Below, piece after piece: positions 8,756 to 15,866 of a DNA stretch of 38,168 nt; positions within the stretch are counted from its first letter, which is position 1, and every line of letters begins with the position of its first letter. The stretch comes from Candidatus Gastranaerophilales bacterium. GTDB lineage: Bacteria > Cyanobacteriota > Vampirovibrionia > Gastranaerophilales > Gastranaerophilaceae. The stretch lies in contig CALUQI010000005.1 of NCBI GenBank assembly GCA_944322875.1, positions 1 to 38,168 on the forward strand, in the 5' to 3' direction. The notes under the pieces are model-generated. The model was not told the origin of the DNA, ran no database searches, and worked only from the letters and a program-made list of their open reading frames with translations. The translations under genes were made by a program, and so were the position numbers.

Positions 8756-9567
8756 TTTTTTACTATCTCAAAAATCTCTTTGCAAAGCCTAAAAAGCTTT
8801 TCAGTATCTCTTAATGCAATCATGTTTGGTCCGTCGCAGAGCGCTTTATCAGGATTCGGATGTATTTCAAAAAATAACGCATTAGCCCCTGCTGCCATGG
8901 CAGCTTTTGCAAGTGTAGGAACAAATCTTCTGTCACCGCCGGAACTGCTGCCGTTGGCTCCGGGAAGTTGAACACTGTGTGTTGCGTCAAACACAACAGG
9001 ATATCCAAATTCCTGCATTATTGGTATAGATCTGAAATCAACAACTAAATTATTATACCCGAAAGATGTTCCTCGATCCGTAAGCAGAATGCTTTTGTTG
9101 CCTGATTCTTCCACCTTTTTTACTAAGTGTCCCATTTGTTCCGGTGCAAGAAACTGACCTTTTTTTATGTTGACTATTTTCCCCGTTTTTGCTGCTGCAA
9201 CTAATAAATCAGTTTGCCGGCACAAAAAAGCTGGAATCTGTATTACGTCAGCTACTGCGCTTGCAATCATTGCTTGCTCCGGTGTATGAATGTCTGTGAC
9301 AATAGGAATATTATACTTTGATTTTATGTCGTATAACATCTCTAAACCTTTTTCAATTCCAGGACCTCGGTATGAATTTATTGAAGATCTGTTAGCTTTG
9401 TCATACGAAGATTTAAAGATGAAGTTTATACCAAGTTTCTGTGTAATTTCTTTTAAACCTTTTGCTGTTTCGTCAAGTATATCAAAACTCTCCGCCACAC
9501 AAGGACCGGCAAAAATTGTTAATTTATCCCCGCCAATTTCAAAATTTTTAAGTCTAATTTTCTCCAT
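8752..9567 (-). CDS. kdsA: 3-deoxy-8-phosphooctulonate (Kdo-8-P) synthase
   Basis: Condenses phosphoenolpyruvate with arabinose 5-phosphate to Kdo-8-phosphate, the inner-core sugar of LPS; its presence implies a lipopolysaccharide outer membrane. Motifs: FAGPCVAES, FKSSYDKANRSS, SYRGPG, VTDIHTPEQ, IQIPAFLCRQTDL, NIKKGQFLAPEQM, DRGTSFGYNNLVVDFR, FDATHSVQLPG and FFEIHPNPDKALCDGP. Cys23 in AGPC, with the later His, Glu and Asp, matches the metal-dependent class (Aquifex type); the metal-independent E. coli enzyme has Asn at that position. 271 residues, normal. The promoter sits directly against the start codon, so the mRNA may be leaderless. Confidence 0.97.
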   Translation of the reverse strand: MEKIRLKNFEIGGDKLTIFAGPCVAESFDILDETAKGLKEITQKLGINFIFKSSYDKANRSSINSYRGPGIEKGLEMLYDIKSKYNIPIVTDIHTPEQAMIASAVADVIQIPAFLCRQTDLLVAAAKTGKIVNIKKGQFLAPEQMGHLVKKVEESGNKSILLTDRGTSFGYNNLVVDFRSIPIMQEFGYPVVFDATHSVQLPGANGSSSGGDRRFVPTLAKAAMAAGANALFFEIHPNPDKALCDGPNMIALRDTEKLFRLCKEIFEIVKK

Positions 9568-9573
9568 ACGTTT

Positions 9574-9602
9574 ATTATATTAAAAATATACTTTTATTAC
9601 AA
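9574..9602 (-). promoter_or_regulatory. kdsA promoter giving a leaderless transcript
   Basis: On the minus strand TTGTAA (9602-9597), a 17-nt spacer and TATAAT (9579-9574) are followed by only AAACGT before the ATG at 9567. The expected transcription start coincides with the A of the start codon, and no Shine-Dalgarno is present. Confidence 0.72.
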
Positions 9603-9654
9603 TATAATTATTAATTTTATGATAATTACTTTCTATAATTGTTAATTACCATTA

Positions 9655-9683
9655 TTGTCTTAGGCTTAAATTTGTGCTAAGAT
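9655..9683 (+). promoter_or_regulatory. Promoter of the M16-family gene
   Basis: TTGTCT (9655-9660), a 17-nt spacer and TAAGAT (9678-9683) preceded by TGC make an extended -10. The transcript would start near 9690 with a very short leader (about 11 nt) holding GGAG at 9691-9694, 6 nt from the ATG at 9701. Confidence 0.55.
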
Positions 9684-9700
9684 TGCTTCAGGAGAGTGTA

Positions 9701-10915
9701 ATGAATAAAAAAGTTTTTAAATTAAAAAATGACATAGAAGTTTTGTATAAATGTAATAAAAATACTCCGCGCGTGGCTCTTTGTTTTAATTTGTCTTTGA
9801 ATGATCCTATTCCTAATCCGGGTGATTATACTTTAATGACGAGACTCTTTATGCAAGGGACTAAAAATAGGACTGCTCAACAGCTTGCGGAAGAACTTGA
9901 CTTTTACGCTATTGAGTTTTCAAGTGAACTTAAATTGGATTACCTTAAGCTTAAGTTTGTTTGTTTAAATGAAGATTTTGACAAAGCTTTAGAAATTTTT
10001 GAAGATATTATAAAAAATTCTACTTTTGAAGATTTTGATAAAGAAAAAATAAAGTTGATTGGTGAAATTCAAGCGCAATTAGATTCACCTAAGGCTAAAG
10101 TTATTGATAATTTTTATAAAAATTTATATGCGGATCACCATTATGGTTACACAAATACTGTAATCTTAGATAATTTGTCTAACGTAAATCGTGAATGTGT
10201 TTTACGCGGGTATAAGACTTTTATGGAAGACAGTAAAAAAGTTATTGCAGTCGTCGGTGATTTGGATTACGAATATGTTCGTGAAAAACTCAATGAAAAA
10301 TTTGGAGATTTGAGTCCTTCAATTAGTAATCTTCCATTTATCAAACCTCCGATTTTATCTAAGAGTAAGGTTCTTGAAATAACCAAGCCGGATGTTAATC
10401 AAGCTCATATTGTTCAAGGTTGGCTTGCTGATACTGCTGATGGTGAGGATTATCCCGTTTTGGCACTGATGAATATTATATTGGGTGCTTCAGGTTTGTC
10501 GTCCAGACTTTTTCTTGAGCTCCGTGACAAAAAAGGATTGGCTTATGTTGTTAGAAGTTCTTATGATGTGGCCAGATTGTGTTCTAATTTTTCAATTTAT
10601 ATAGCTACTGAACCCAATAATATTGACATTTCTTTAAAAGGATTTGAATTGGAAATTGAAAAAATAAAAAATGAACTTGTTTCTCAAGAAGAACTTGATA
10701 ATGCTAAAAATAATATTATAGGTAAATGGGCGTTTTCGCAAGAAGATAATAATCAGCAAGCTGCAACTTATGCACATTATGCTATTACTGGCTTGGGATT
10801 CGATTTTAACGAAAAAGCAAAGGAACTTATAAAAGCTGTTACGCCACAACAGATAAAAGATTGTGCAAATAAGTATTTTAATGATAAGTATGTTATTTCT
10901 ATAATTAAACCCTAA
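9701..10915 (+). CDS. M16-family peptidase-like protein lacking the zinc motif
   Basis: Pitrilysin-fold (M16B, processing-peptidase-like) protein of 404 residues. The N-terminal domain aligns with active members up to MQGTKNRTAQQLAEELD (active: FKGTKNRT...), but the segment before it reads GDYTLMTRLF where active enzymes carry the HxxEH zinc motif, so catalytic His and Glu are absent. The C-terminal domain keeps the substrate-binding R/Y pair region: GLSSRLFLELRDKKGLAYVV. This combination is typical of the non-catalytic partner in heterodimeric M16B peptidases; the catalytic partner is not in the window. ATG 9701 with GGAG 6 nt upstream is preferred over the in-frame GTG at 9674. No signal peptide is evident. 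Confidence 0.88.
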   Translation: MNKKVFKLKNDIEVLYKCNKNTPRVALCFNLSLNDPIPNPGDYTLMTRLFMQGTKNRTAQQLAEELDFYAIEFSSELKLDYLKLKFVCLNEDFDKALEIFEDIIKNSTFEDFDKEKIKLIGEIQAQLDSPKAKVIDNFYKNLYADHHYGYTNTVILDNLSNVNRECVLRGYKTFMEDSKKVIAVVGDLDYEYVREKLNEKFGDLSPSISNLPFIKPPILSKSKVLEITKPDVNQAHIVQGWLADTADGEDYPVLALMNIILGASGLSSRLFLELRDKKGLAYVVRSSYDVARLCSNFSIYIATEPNNIDISLKGFELEIEKIKNELVSQEELDNAKNNIIGKWAFSQEDNNQQAATYAHYAITGLGFDFNEKAKELIKAVTPQQIKDCANKYFNDKYVISIIKP

Positions 10916-10927
10916 CCTTATCAGGGG

Positions 10928-10956
10928 ATTATTTAAGTCTCAATATATTAAATAAT
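10928..10956 (+). repeat. AT-only inverted repeat before the OmpA-domain gene
   Basis: ATTATTTAA (10928-10936) and TTAAATAAT (10948-10956) are perfect 9-nt inverted arms around an 11-nt loop, beginning just after the M16 stop. It could be a weak terminator of the M16 gene. The right arm also contains AATAAT, 6 nt before the ATG at 10963, which could serve as a -10 element. Confidence 0.4.
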
Positions 10957-10962
10957 TATTTT

Positions 10963-11502
10963 ATGAGATTCATTGTATTCATCATTGCCGTTTTTTTTGT
11001 ATTAAATATAACAATCAAGGCTAATGGGGAGGAAATTGCTTATTCTGCCGGGAATTTGTTTCAGATTTCAGATGTTGAAAGAATGTTTCGAGAGAAAGTT
11101 AAACCTTATAGCGGTATGACTTTTACGTATGTTCCAAGAGGTCTTATTATAAGTATAGATGAAAATGTTTTCTTTAATCCTGGGCAAGAAAAACTAAGAT
11201 GTGAAGGACTTCCTGTGCTTGATGAAATTGCGGGAGTTTTAAGACAATTTAATAAATCCTGTGTGATAGAAGGACATACTGAAAACGTGATTCCTGAAAT
11301 TTCAAGTTTTAAAAATAATTGGGAATTATCCTTAGCCAGAGCAAATAATATTACAATGTATCTTATGCGTTGTGCGAATATTTCACCCGAAAGACTTTTC
11401 CCGATTGGTTACGGTGAATTTGTCCCATTTAGAGGAGACAGTAAAACGAATATGAACAGCCGTATAGATTTTGTTATAATAGACTATGAAGTTTCTCGCT
11501 AA
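10963..11502 (+). CDS. Exported OmpA/MotB C-terminal-domain protein
   Basis: 179 residues. An N-terminal hydrophobic stretch (residues 2-19, followed by KANGEE) acts as a signal peptide or anchor. The rest is an OmpA-like peptidoglycan-binding domain: FFNPGQEKLR, VLDEIAGVLRQF, IEGHTEN, NNWELSLARANNITMYL, ERLFPIGYGEFVPF and NSRIDFVII. The 'NxWELSxARA' wording is MotB-like, but the N-terminal helix lacks the proton-carrying Asp of MotB and the protein is too short, so a stator role is unlikely. No Shine-Dalgarno is visible before the ATG. Its stop overlaps the stop of the convergent sigma-factor gene by 3 nt. Confidence 0.85.
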   Translation: MRFIVFIIAVFFVLNITIKANGEEIAYSAGNLFQISDVERMFREKVKPYSGMTFTYVPRGLIISIDENVFFNPGQEKLRCEGLPVLDEIAGVLRQFNKSCVIEGHTENVIPEISSFKNNWELSLARANNITMYLMRCANISPERLFPIGYGEFVPFRGDSKTNMNSRIDFVIIDYEVSR

Positions 11503-12326
11503 GCAACTATTGATTGCTTCATACGTCTTGATCGGCTTTCACTTAGTATGTTCTTAAGTTTCATAATTCCTTGAGCATGTAATTGGCAAACTCGTGATTC
11601 TGACATACTTATGGTTTCTCCGATTTCTTTTAGCGTCATGTTCTCTTGATAATATAGAACCATTATAATTCGTTCTCGTTCCGGTAATCTTTGCAAAGCC
11701 CTCTCCAATTCTTGTTTTATATTTTTTTCTTCAGCATTTTCTTGTGGATTAAGTTTGTGTGTATCTTGTATTGTATCTATTATCTCTACACTGTCTTCTG
11801 TACTTCCCTTTTTATCGTATATTGATGTAATAACCACATCTTCAGATAAAAGTTGGTTTACCTTTTCCGGGTCCATATCTGTTTGTTCAGCAATTTCTTT
11901 TGATGTTGGGGTTCTGCCCAGTTTTTGTTTTAAGTATTCTTGTGCTTCTTTTATTATTTTTATTTTTTGTCGTACACTTCTTGGAAGAAAATCTTGTGAT
12001 CTGATTTTATCTAGTATTGCTCCTCTTATTCTTATTAGTGCATATGTTTCAAACCTTGTGTTTTTTTGAGGAGTATATCTTTCTATTGCATTTATCAAAC
12101 CTTCCACACCGTAACCGGCTATATCTTCCAATGAAATAGTTGACGGAAGTGTTACTTTTACACGGCCCACAACGTAACGAATCAGATATATGTATTGAAC
12201 TATTAGGGCATCCCGAGAATTTTTATCTGATCTGTTATTCAGATATTTTCCCCAAAGTGCGGTTAATTCATCTTCTGAAAGCCGCTTTATATTATTGTAT
12301 GATGTAAAATCAAAATCTTGACTCAT
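11499..12326 (-). CDS. RNA polymerase sigma factor, FliA/WhiG family
   Basis: Sigma-70 family group 3 factor of 275 residues. Region 2 (about residues 40-110) includes VQYIYLIRYVVGRVKVTLP, SLEDIAGYGVEGLINAIERY and RFETYALIRIRGAILDKIRS; the 'R-ALIRIRGAILDxLRxxDFLPRSVR' wording is diagnostic of FliA/WhiG. Region 3 (about 125-185) has GRTPTSKEIAEQ, and region 4 ends with the helix-turn-helix MTLKEIGETISMSESRVCQL. I chose ATG 12326 (GGGCGG a few nt upstream) over the in-frame TTG at 12338. Flagellar rod genes lie about 3 kb away on the other strand, fitting a flagellar sigma, though I found no convincing sigma-28 promoter before them. Confidence 0.92.
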   Translation of the reverse strand: MSQDFDFTSYNNIKRLSEDELTALWGKYLNNRSDKNSRDALIVQYIYLIRYVVGRVKVTLPSTISLEDIAGYGVEGLINAIERYTPQKNTRFETYALIRIRGAILDKIRSQDFLPRSVRQKIKIIKEAQEYLKQKLGRTPTSKEIAEQTDMDPEKVNQLLSEDVVITSIYDKKGSTEDSVEIIDTIQDTHKLNPQENAEEKNIKQELERALQRLPERERIIMVLYYQENMTLKEIGETISMSESRVCQLHAQGIMKLKNILSESRSRRMKQSIVA

Positions 12327-12338
12327 TAATCCGCCCAA

Positions 12339-12373
12339 ATATTGTTCAATATACTTATATTCTATACAATATT
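12339..12373. promoter_or_regulatory. Repeated CAATAT half-sites upstream of the sigma-factor gene
   Basis: ATATTG (12339-12344) and CAATAT (12347-12352) form a 14-bp palindrome with a 2-nt centre; a third copy, CAATAT, lies at 12367-12372, exactly 20 bp (two helical turns) from the second. The set sits just upstream of the sigma gene's Shine-Dalgarno, where its promoter should be, so it is a candidate operator. No regulator is identified. Confidence 0.4.
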
Positions 12374-12437
12374 AGGATGCTAACATCATTTAAAAAGAGG
12401 AATTCTGCTAAATATCATTAAAGCGATGTAGGTGAAA

Positions 12438-13790
12438 TTATTCTTGGACTTGATCCGATACAGGAGTTTCTTCTTTTAAAATTTCAAGTTTAGTTATTCT
12501 GGCTCCGTCAATTTCTTTAACTATAAATGTTAACCCGTGATGAGATACGGTATCATTAACATTTGCTAGCCTGCCGAGAAGTTTAACTACAAGACCGCCT
12601 ATTGTATCTACGTCCTCGTCTTCAATTAATTCTTCATCCATGGTGAAAAATTCAGCGATTTCGTCAGTGCGCATCATAGCATTTGCTAAATATTTATCCG
12701 GAGATATTTCTATGATATCCGGTTCTTCCTCTTCTTCTTCATCAAATTCATCTTGCACATCACCGAATATTTCTTCAATTACGTCCTCAAGTGTTATCAA
12801 CCCAGAAGTACCGCCAAACTCATCGACTACTATTGCCATTTGGCCTTTGCGTTTTTTGAATTCCAAGACTAAATTATCCATTGTAATCGTTTCAGGAACC
12901 AGCATTATATCGCGCTGTATCCGTTCTATCGGACATGTTGTATCGTCAAGTGATAATTTATATAAATCTTTTACGTGAATTAAACCCGATATGTGGTCTA
13001 TATCATTTTCGTAAACGGGATATCTTGTGTATTGATTTTCTGTTGCAACCTTATTAAGTTCTTCTAATGACATATCAATAGGTACACAAACCATATCTGT
13101 TCGGGGAACCATTACCTGTTTGGCTGTCAAATCAGAAAATTTAAACACGTTATGAAGCATGTCTTTTTCCGTCTCATTCAAAACTCCACCATTGTAACTG
13201 GCATCAACAAGCATATCTAATTCTTCTGATGAATGGACAAGAGATGATTTATGTGAATGAGGGATATTCATAAGTTTTAAAAGCCAATTCCCAAATCCGT
13301 TTAAAAGCCATATGAAAGGATTGAAGACAAAAGTTATCGCTTGCATCGGTTGTGCTATAACAAGAGCCGTCTTTTCAGTATATTCTAACGCTATCGACTT
13401 CGGAATTAGTTCACCAAGTACAACGTGTAAAAAAGTTATTAAAGCAAATGCTAAAGATACAGATACCGTGTGAGTTGCAATTGTTTGTCCCGCACCAGGC
13501 AGAAAATTAAATAATGGTTCTATGATTCTGGCAAGAGTTCCTTCTCCGACCCAACCAAGACCAATACTTGAAATAGTCACACCCAATTGAACTGCAGCTA
13601 TAAATTTATCTAAGTCTTTTATTGCTTCAAGGGCTATTTTGGCACTAAAATTACCTTCTTTAACCAATTGTTCTATTCTTGTTTTTCTAACTTTTACCAT
13701 AGCAAATTCGGCTGCTACGAAAAAACCGTTTGAAAATAATAGGAATGCTATTAAAAATAAATTAAAAAATAAATTTCCCGACTCATCCAT
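12438..13790 (-). CDS. CNNM/CorC-HlyC family membrane protein with CBS domains
   Basis: 450 residues. The N-terminal CNNM (DUF21) membrane domain has about four hydrophobic segments (residues 8-30, 60-85, 95-130 and 135-160) and the motifs AAEFAMVKVRKTRIEQL, QLGVTISSIGLGWVGE and GELIPKSIALEYTEK. A CBS pair follows, with VMVPRTDMVCVPIDMSLEEL and the second repeat ending VVDEFGGTSGLITLEDVIEEIFGD; next comes a very acidic linker (EFDEEEEEEPD) and a C-terminal CorC_HlyC domain with IGGLVVKLLGRLANVND. Relatives are involved in Mg2+/Co2+ efflux or resistance. No toxin function is implied by the old 'hemolysin' label. GAGGG lies 13-14 nt upstream of the ATG. Confidence 0.93.
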   Translation of the reverse strand: MDESGNLFFNLFLIAFLLFSNGFFVAAEFAMVKVRKTRIEQLVKEGNFSAKIALEAIKDLDKFIAAVQLGVTISSIGLGWVGEGTLARIIEPLFNFLPGAGQTIATHTVSVSLAFALITFLHVVLGELIPKSIALEYTEKTALVIAQPMQAITFVFNPFIWLLNGFGNWLLKLMNIPHSHKSSLVHSSEELDMLVDASYNGGVLNETEKDMLHNVFKFSDLTAKQVMVPRTDMVCVPIDMSLEELNKVATENQYTRYPVYENDIDHISGLIHVKDLYKLSLDDTTCPIERIQRDIMLVPETITMDNLVLEFKKRKGQMAIVVDEFGGTSGLITLEDVIEEIFGDVQDEFDEEEEEEPDIIEISPDKYLANAMMRTDEIAEFFTMDEELIEDEDVDTIGGLVVKLLGRLANVNDTVSHHGLTFIVKEIDGARITKLEILKEETPVSDQVQE

Positions 13791-13824
13791 TTTGTATTAT
13801 GTACCCTCAAATAGTGTTGTTACA

Positions 13825-13853
13825 ATTATAATATTATTTATAAAAAAAAGCAA
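13825..13853 (-). promoter_or_regulatory. Promoter of the CNNM/CorC gene
   Basis: Minus strand TTGCTT (13853-13848), 17-nt spacer, TATAAT (13830-13825). The -35 begins at the base next to the metallophosphoesterase stop, so the gene is transcribed independently of its upstream neighbour with a leader of about 28 nt. Confidence 0.6.
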
Positions 13854-14675
13854 CTATTCATCTACTTCTTTAAGCTGCGTGTATATAATTGGTGAAAGTC
13901 TGTCTTTAGAAACTATATCTATAATTTTATATGCATGAGGTTCTTTAAGAAGGGTAGGGGTATTGATGTGATAAATGCCGTCTTGCATAGTTTCACTGTT
14001 AACATGAAAATGTCCTGATATTATAGCGACAACATTGTCGTGCTTTTTCAAAACGGCAAAATAGTCTTCTGGACGATACGTTTTATGAGTCTTTAATCTT
14101 GCTTCACCAAATTCAGGTGAATTAACTATAGGGTAGTGCTGTAAAATAATGACAGGATTTTTCTTGTTCTTACTAAGTTGTTTATCTAGCCAGTCAAGTG
14201 TATCTGCTCTATAATATCCCACAGAACCGGGGATGACTTCTTTGGCTCCGTCAACTACAATAAAAGTATAACCTTTTTTCTTAAAGGTATAATTCCATTT
14301 TTTACGGAACCATAAAAAATTATTGGCATGAACGATTTCGGCATATTGTTCTTTTGACAGTTTCTTACTTTTTGCGACATCGTGGTTCCCTATGACCAAG
14401 TAATAGGGAACGTTTAATTTGTTTATTATTTTTATAAAATCTTCCAAATATTCGGGTTGGGGAGAGTTGATATTATCACCTGTAAATACTACAAAAGAAA
14501 CATCATTTAAGGAATTAATATCTTTCACAGTTTTCTCAAGTGCGTTCACGGTGAAAGCACTTTGAGAATTGAAGTGTACATCCGTAACTTGGACAAACCT
14601 GATAGAGCTTTCAAATCCAAAGCAGTGAGTTTGAAATATAAAAAAAGAAAATAAGAATAAAAAAGCTTTTTTCAT
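13854..14675 (-). CDS. Exported calcineurin-like metallophosphoesterase
   Basis: 273 residues with an N-terminal signal peptide (MKKAFLFLFSFFIFQTHCFG) and no canonical lipobox. The five calcineurin-like metal motifs appear in order: VTDVHFN (about residue 31), FTGDNIN, VIGNHDVAKS, LQHYP and SGHFHVNS. The arrangement resembles periplasmic or extracellular phosphodiesterase/phosphatase members such as the CpdA/purple-phosphatase-like group; the substrate is not predictable. It is divergent from rqcP with only 37 bp between the start codons, and both promoters lie inside that gap. No Shine-Dalgarno. Confidence 0.88.
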   Translation of the reverse strand: MKKAFLFLFSFFIFQTHCFGFESSIRFVQVTDVHFNSQSAFTVNALEKTVKDINSLNDVSFVVFTGDNINSPQPEYLEDFIKIINKLNVPYYLVIGNHDVAKSKKLSKEQYAEIVHANNFLWFRKKWNYTFKKKGYTFIVVDGAKEVIPGSVGYYRADTLDWLDKQLSKNKKNPVIILQHYPIVNSPEFGEARLKTHKTYRPEDYFAVLKKHDNVVAIISGHFHVNSETMQDGIYHINTPTLLKEPHAYKIIDIVSKDRLSPIIYTQLKEVDE

Positions 14676-14682
14676 AATTCTG

Positions 14683-14691
14683 ATTATAACA
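14683..14691 (-). promoter_or_regulatory. Extended -10 for leaderless metallophosphoesterase mRNA
   Basis: Minus strand TGTTATAAT (14691-14683) is a perfect extended -10; CAGAATT (7 nt) separates it from the ATG at 14675. Transcription should start at or 1 nt before the start codon. No good -35 is seen at 17-18 nt. Confidence 0.65.
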
Positions 14692-14697
14692 TGAATA

Positions 14698-14706
14698 TGC
14701 TATAAT
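14698..14706 (+). promoter_or_regulatory. Extended -10 for leaderless rqcP mRNA
   Basis: TGCTATAAT (14698-14706) is followed by exactly GATTCT and the ATG at 14713. There is no Shine-Dalgarno. The element lies 9 bp from the oppositely directed -10 of the metallophosphoesterase gene, so polymerase footprints on the two promoters must overlap. Confidence 0.7.
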
Positions 14707-14712
14707 GATTCT

Positions 14713-14961
14713 ATGAGATTAGACAAATTTTTGAAAGTGTCACGATTAATAAAGAGAAGAACAATTGCCAATGAAGTTTCAGATTTGGGCAGAGTGTTTA
14801 TAAATGGGCATCCGGCAAAGCCTTCTAAACAAATAAAACAAGGTGATGTAATAAGGATTGAATATACATATAAAAAGGTAGAAGTTCGTGTTTTAATAGT
14901 GCCGGAGAATAATGTAAGTATTCAGGAAGCAGCAAGTTTATATGAATTTTTAAATGACTGA
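14713..14961 (+). CDS. rqcP: S4-domain RNA-binding protein RqcP (YabO/Hsp15 type)
   Basis: 82-residue S4 protein. MRLDKFLKVSRLIKRRT at the N-terminus, then NEVSDLGRVFINGHPAKPSKQIKQGD and a C-terminal EAASLYEFL, match RqcP (YabO) nearly word for word. RqcP binds the 50S subunit with RqcH and helps add alanine tails to stalled nascent chains; Hsp15 (HslR) is a related but longer protein. It stands alone here, divergent from an exported phosphoesterase and 193 bp upstream of the rod genes. The start codon is fixed by homology and by the adjacent -10 element. Confidence 0.92.
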   Translation: MRLDKFLKVSRLIKRRTIANEVSDLGRVFINGHPAKPSKQIKQGDVIRIEYTYKKVEVRVLIVPENNVSIQEAASLYEFLND

Positions 14962-15003
14962 TTTTATAATGATTTTGCAGACAGTCAGGATATTTTATAA
15001 TGA
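14961..15003 (+). repeat. 12-bp direct repeat with embedded TATAAT
   Basis: ATTTTATAATGA occurs at 14961-14972 and again at 14992-15003 (31-bp offset, about three helical turns) in the gap between rqcP and the flagellar genes. Each copy contains a TATAAT and could be an alternative -10 or a protein-binding pair. Confidence 0.4.
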
Positions 15004-15121
15004 AATAGATTGTTATCGTTTTTGAGACGAACAACTTTGACTTTTATAAATTTATCATTAAACACATAAAAAACCCATACAAACAGATGATTTTTTCTGT
15101 ATTAATTGAGTAAATACTGAA

Positions 15122-15137
15122 AATATCCGAAGATATT
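15122..15137 (+). promoter_or_regulatory. Small hairpin just upstream of the flagellar operon ribosome site
   Basis: AATATC (15122-15127), loop CGAA, GATATT (15132-15137): a 16-bp palindrome ending 4 nt before AGAGG (15142-15146), the Shine-Dalgarno of the first rod gene. It could affect initiation or be a binding site. Confidence 0.4.
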
Positions 15138-15154
15138 ACCAGAGGTATAAATGT

Positions 15155-15853
15155 ATGAAGATAAATGGCGGTATAAGATTTATAGAAAACGGTATAACTG
15201 CATCAATCAGGGCAATGCATGTAGATAGTGAGCTTATATCAATAGCGAACGAGAATGTAACAGGCTTTGATAAAGTCGGATATCAACGAAAAGATGCAAT
15301 AGTATCATCAATGACGGAATTTTTGGGCGTAAATGGGCTTTCTACAACAGTGGATGATAAGATTGGTCGTATAGCGATATCTGACAATCCTCTAGATATA
15401 TCTTTGGCTGCAAAGGGTTATTTCCAAACGGAAAGTGCCGAAGGTATAAAATTGACCAGAGATGGTCGTTTCAAGTTGGATAAAGAAGGTAATCTTTTAA
15501 CTTTGGATGACAGTAAAGTGTTGTCAAATACCGGTATGCCAATAAAACTTCATATAGTGCCCGATGATTTGAAACAAATAAAAATTAATGATAGCGGCTT
15601 AATAAGCGTTTTCAATCCGCAAACAAATAAACTTGAGAAGGTTGCCTATCTGGGTATTGTGGATTCAAACGGTGCACTTGTGATGGAACCAAAAGTAAAG
15701 CAAGGCTACAACGAATTTTCAAATGTTGCATTACAAGAGGAATTCATAAATATAATGCCTGTAATAAAGAATTTTGACGCAAACAGACAATTATTCATGA
15801 TACAGAATCAGAATTTGCAAAAAGTAATAAGTCAGCTAGGAACAACTTCATAG
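15155..15853 (+). CDS. Flagellar rod/basal-body protein, FlgF/FlgG family (first copy)
   Basis: 232 residues with the flagellar rod-hook family layout. The N-terminal coiled-coil-forming segment reads GITASIRAMHVDSELISIANENVTGFDKVGYQ, the counterpart of 'ANNLANxxTxGYK'. The centre contains NPLDISLAAKGYFQTESAEG, then KLTRDGRFKLDKEGNLLTLDD, and the C-terminal helix ends FDANRQLFMIQNQNLQKVISQLG. This is the shorter FlgF/FlgG type, not the hook protein. The ANNxAN motif is degenerate (ANENVT), which favours a FlgF-like proximal-rod role with the next gene as the second rod protein. AGAGG lies 8 nt before the chosen ATG; an out-of-frame ATG at 15151 is closer but not coding. Confidence 0.87.
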   Translation: MKINGGIRFIENGITASIRAMHVDSELISIANENVTGFDKVGYQRKDAIVSSMTEFLGVNGLSTTVDDKIGRIAISDNPLDISLAAKGYFQTESAEGIKLTRDGRFKLDKEGNLLTLDDSKVLSNTGMPIKLHIVPDDLKQIKINDSGLISVFNPQTNKLEKVAYLGIVDSNGALVMEPKVKQGYNEFSNVALQEEFINIMPVIKNFDANRQLFMIQNQNLQKVISQLGTTS

Positions 15854-15866
15854 AGGGGGTTAGGTA

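Noticed and set aside
10963-11502. MotB flagellar stator protein
   Set aside because: The C-terminal domain is MotB/OmpA-like, but the N-terminal helix has no proton-conducting Asp, the protein is too short and there is no motA beside it.
12438-13790. Hemolysin/toxin annotation for the CorC/HlyC-type gene
   Set aside because: The CNNM + CBS + CorC_HlyC architecture is a membrane ion-transport/homeostasis family; the toxin name is historical.
15040-15154. Sigma-28 (FliA) promoter before the rod genes
   Set aside because: TAAATACT at 15111 and TCCGAAGA at 15126 resemble -35 and -10 elements, but only 7 nt separate them where about 11 are needed. I found no match with acceptable spacing.
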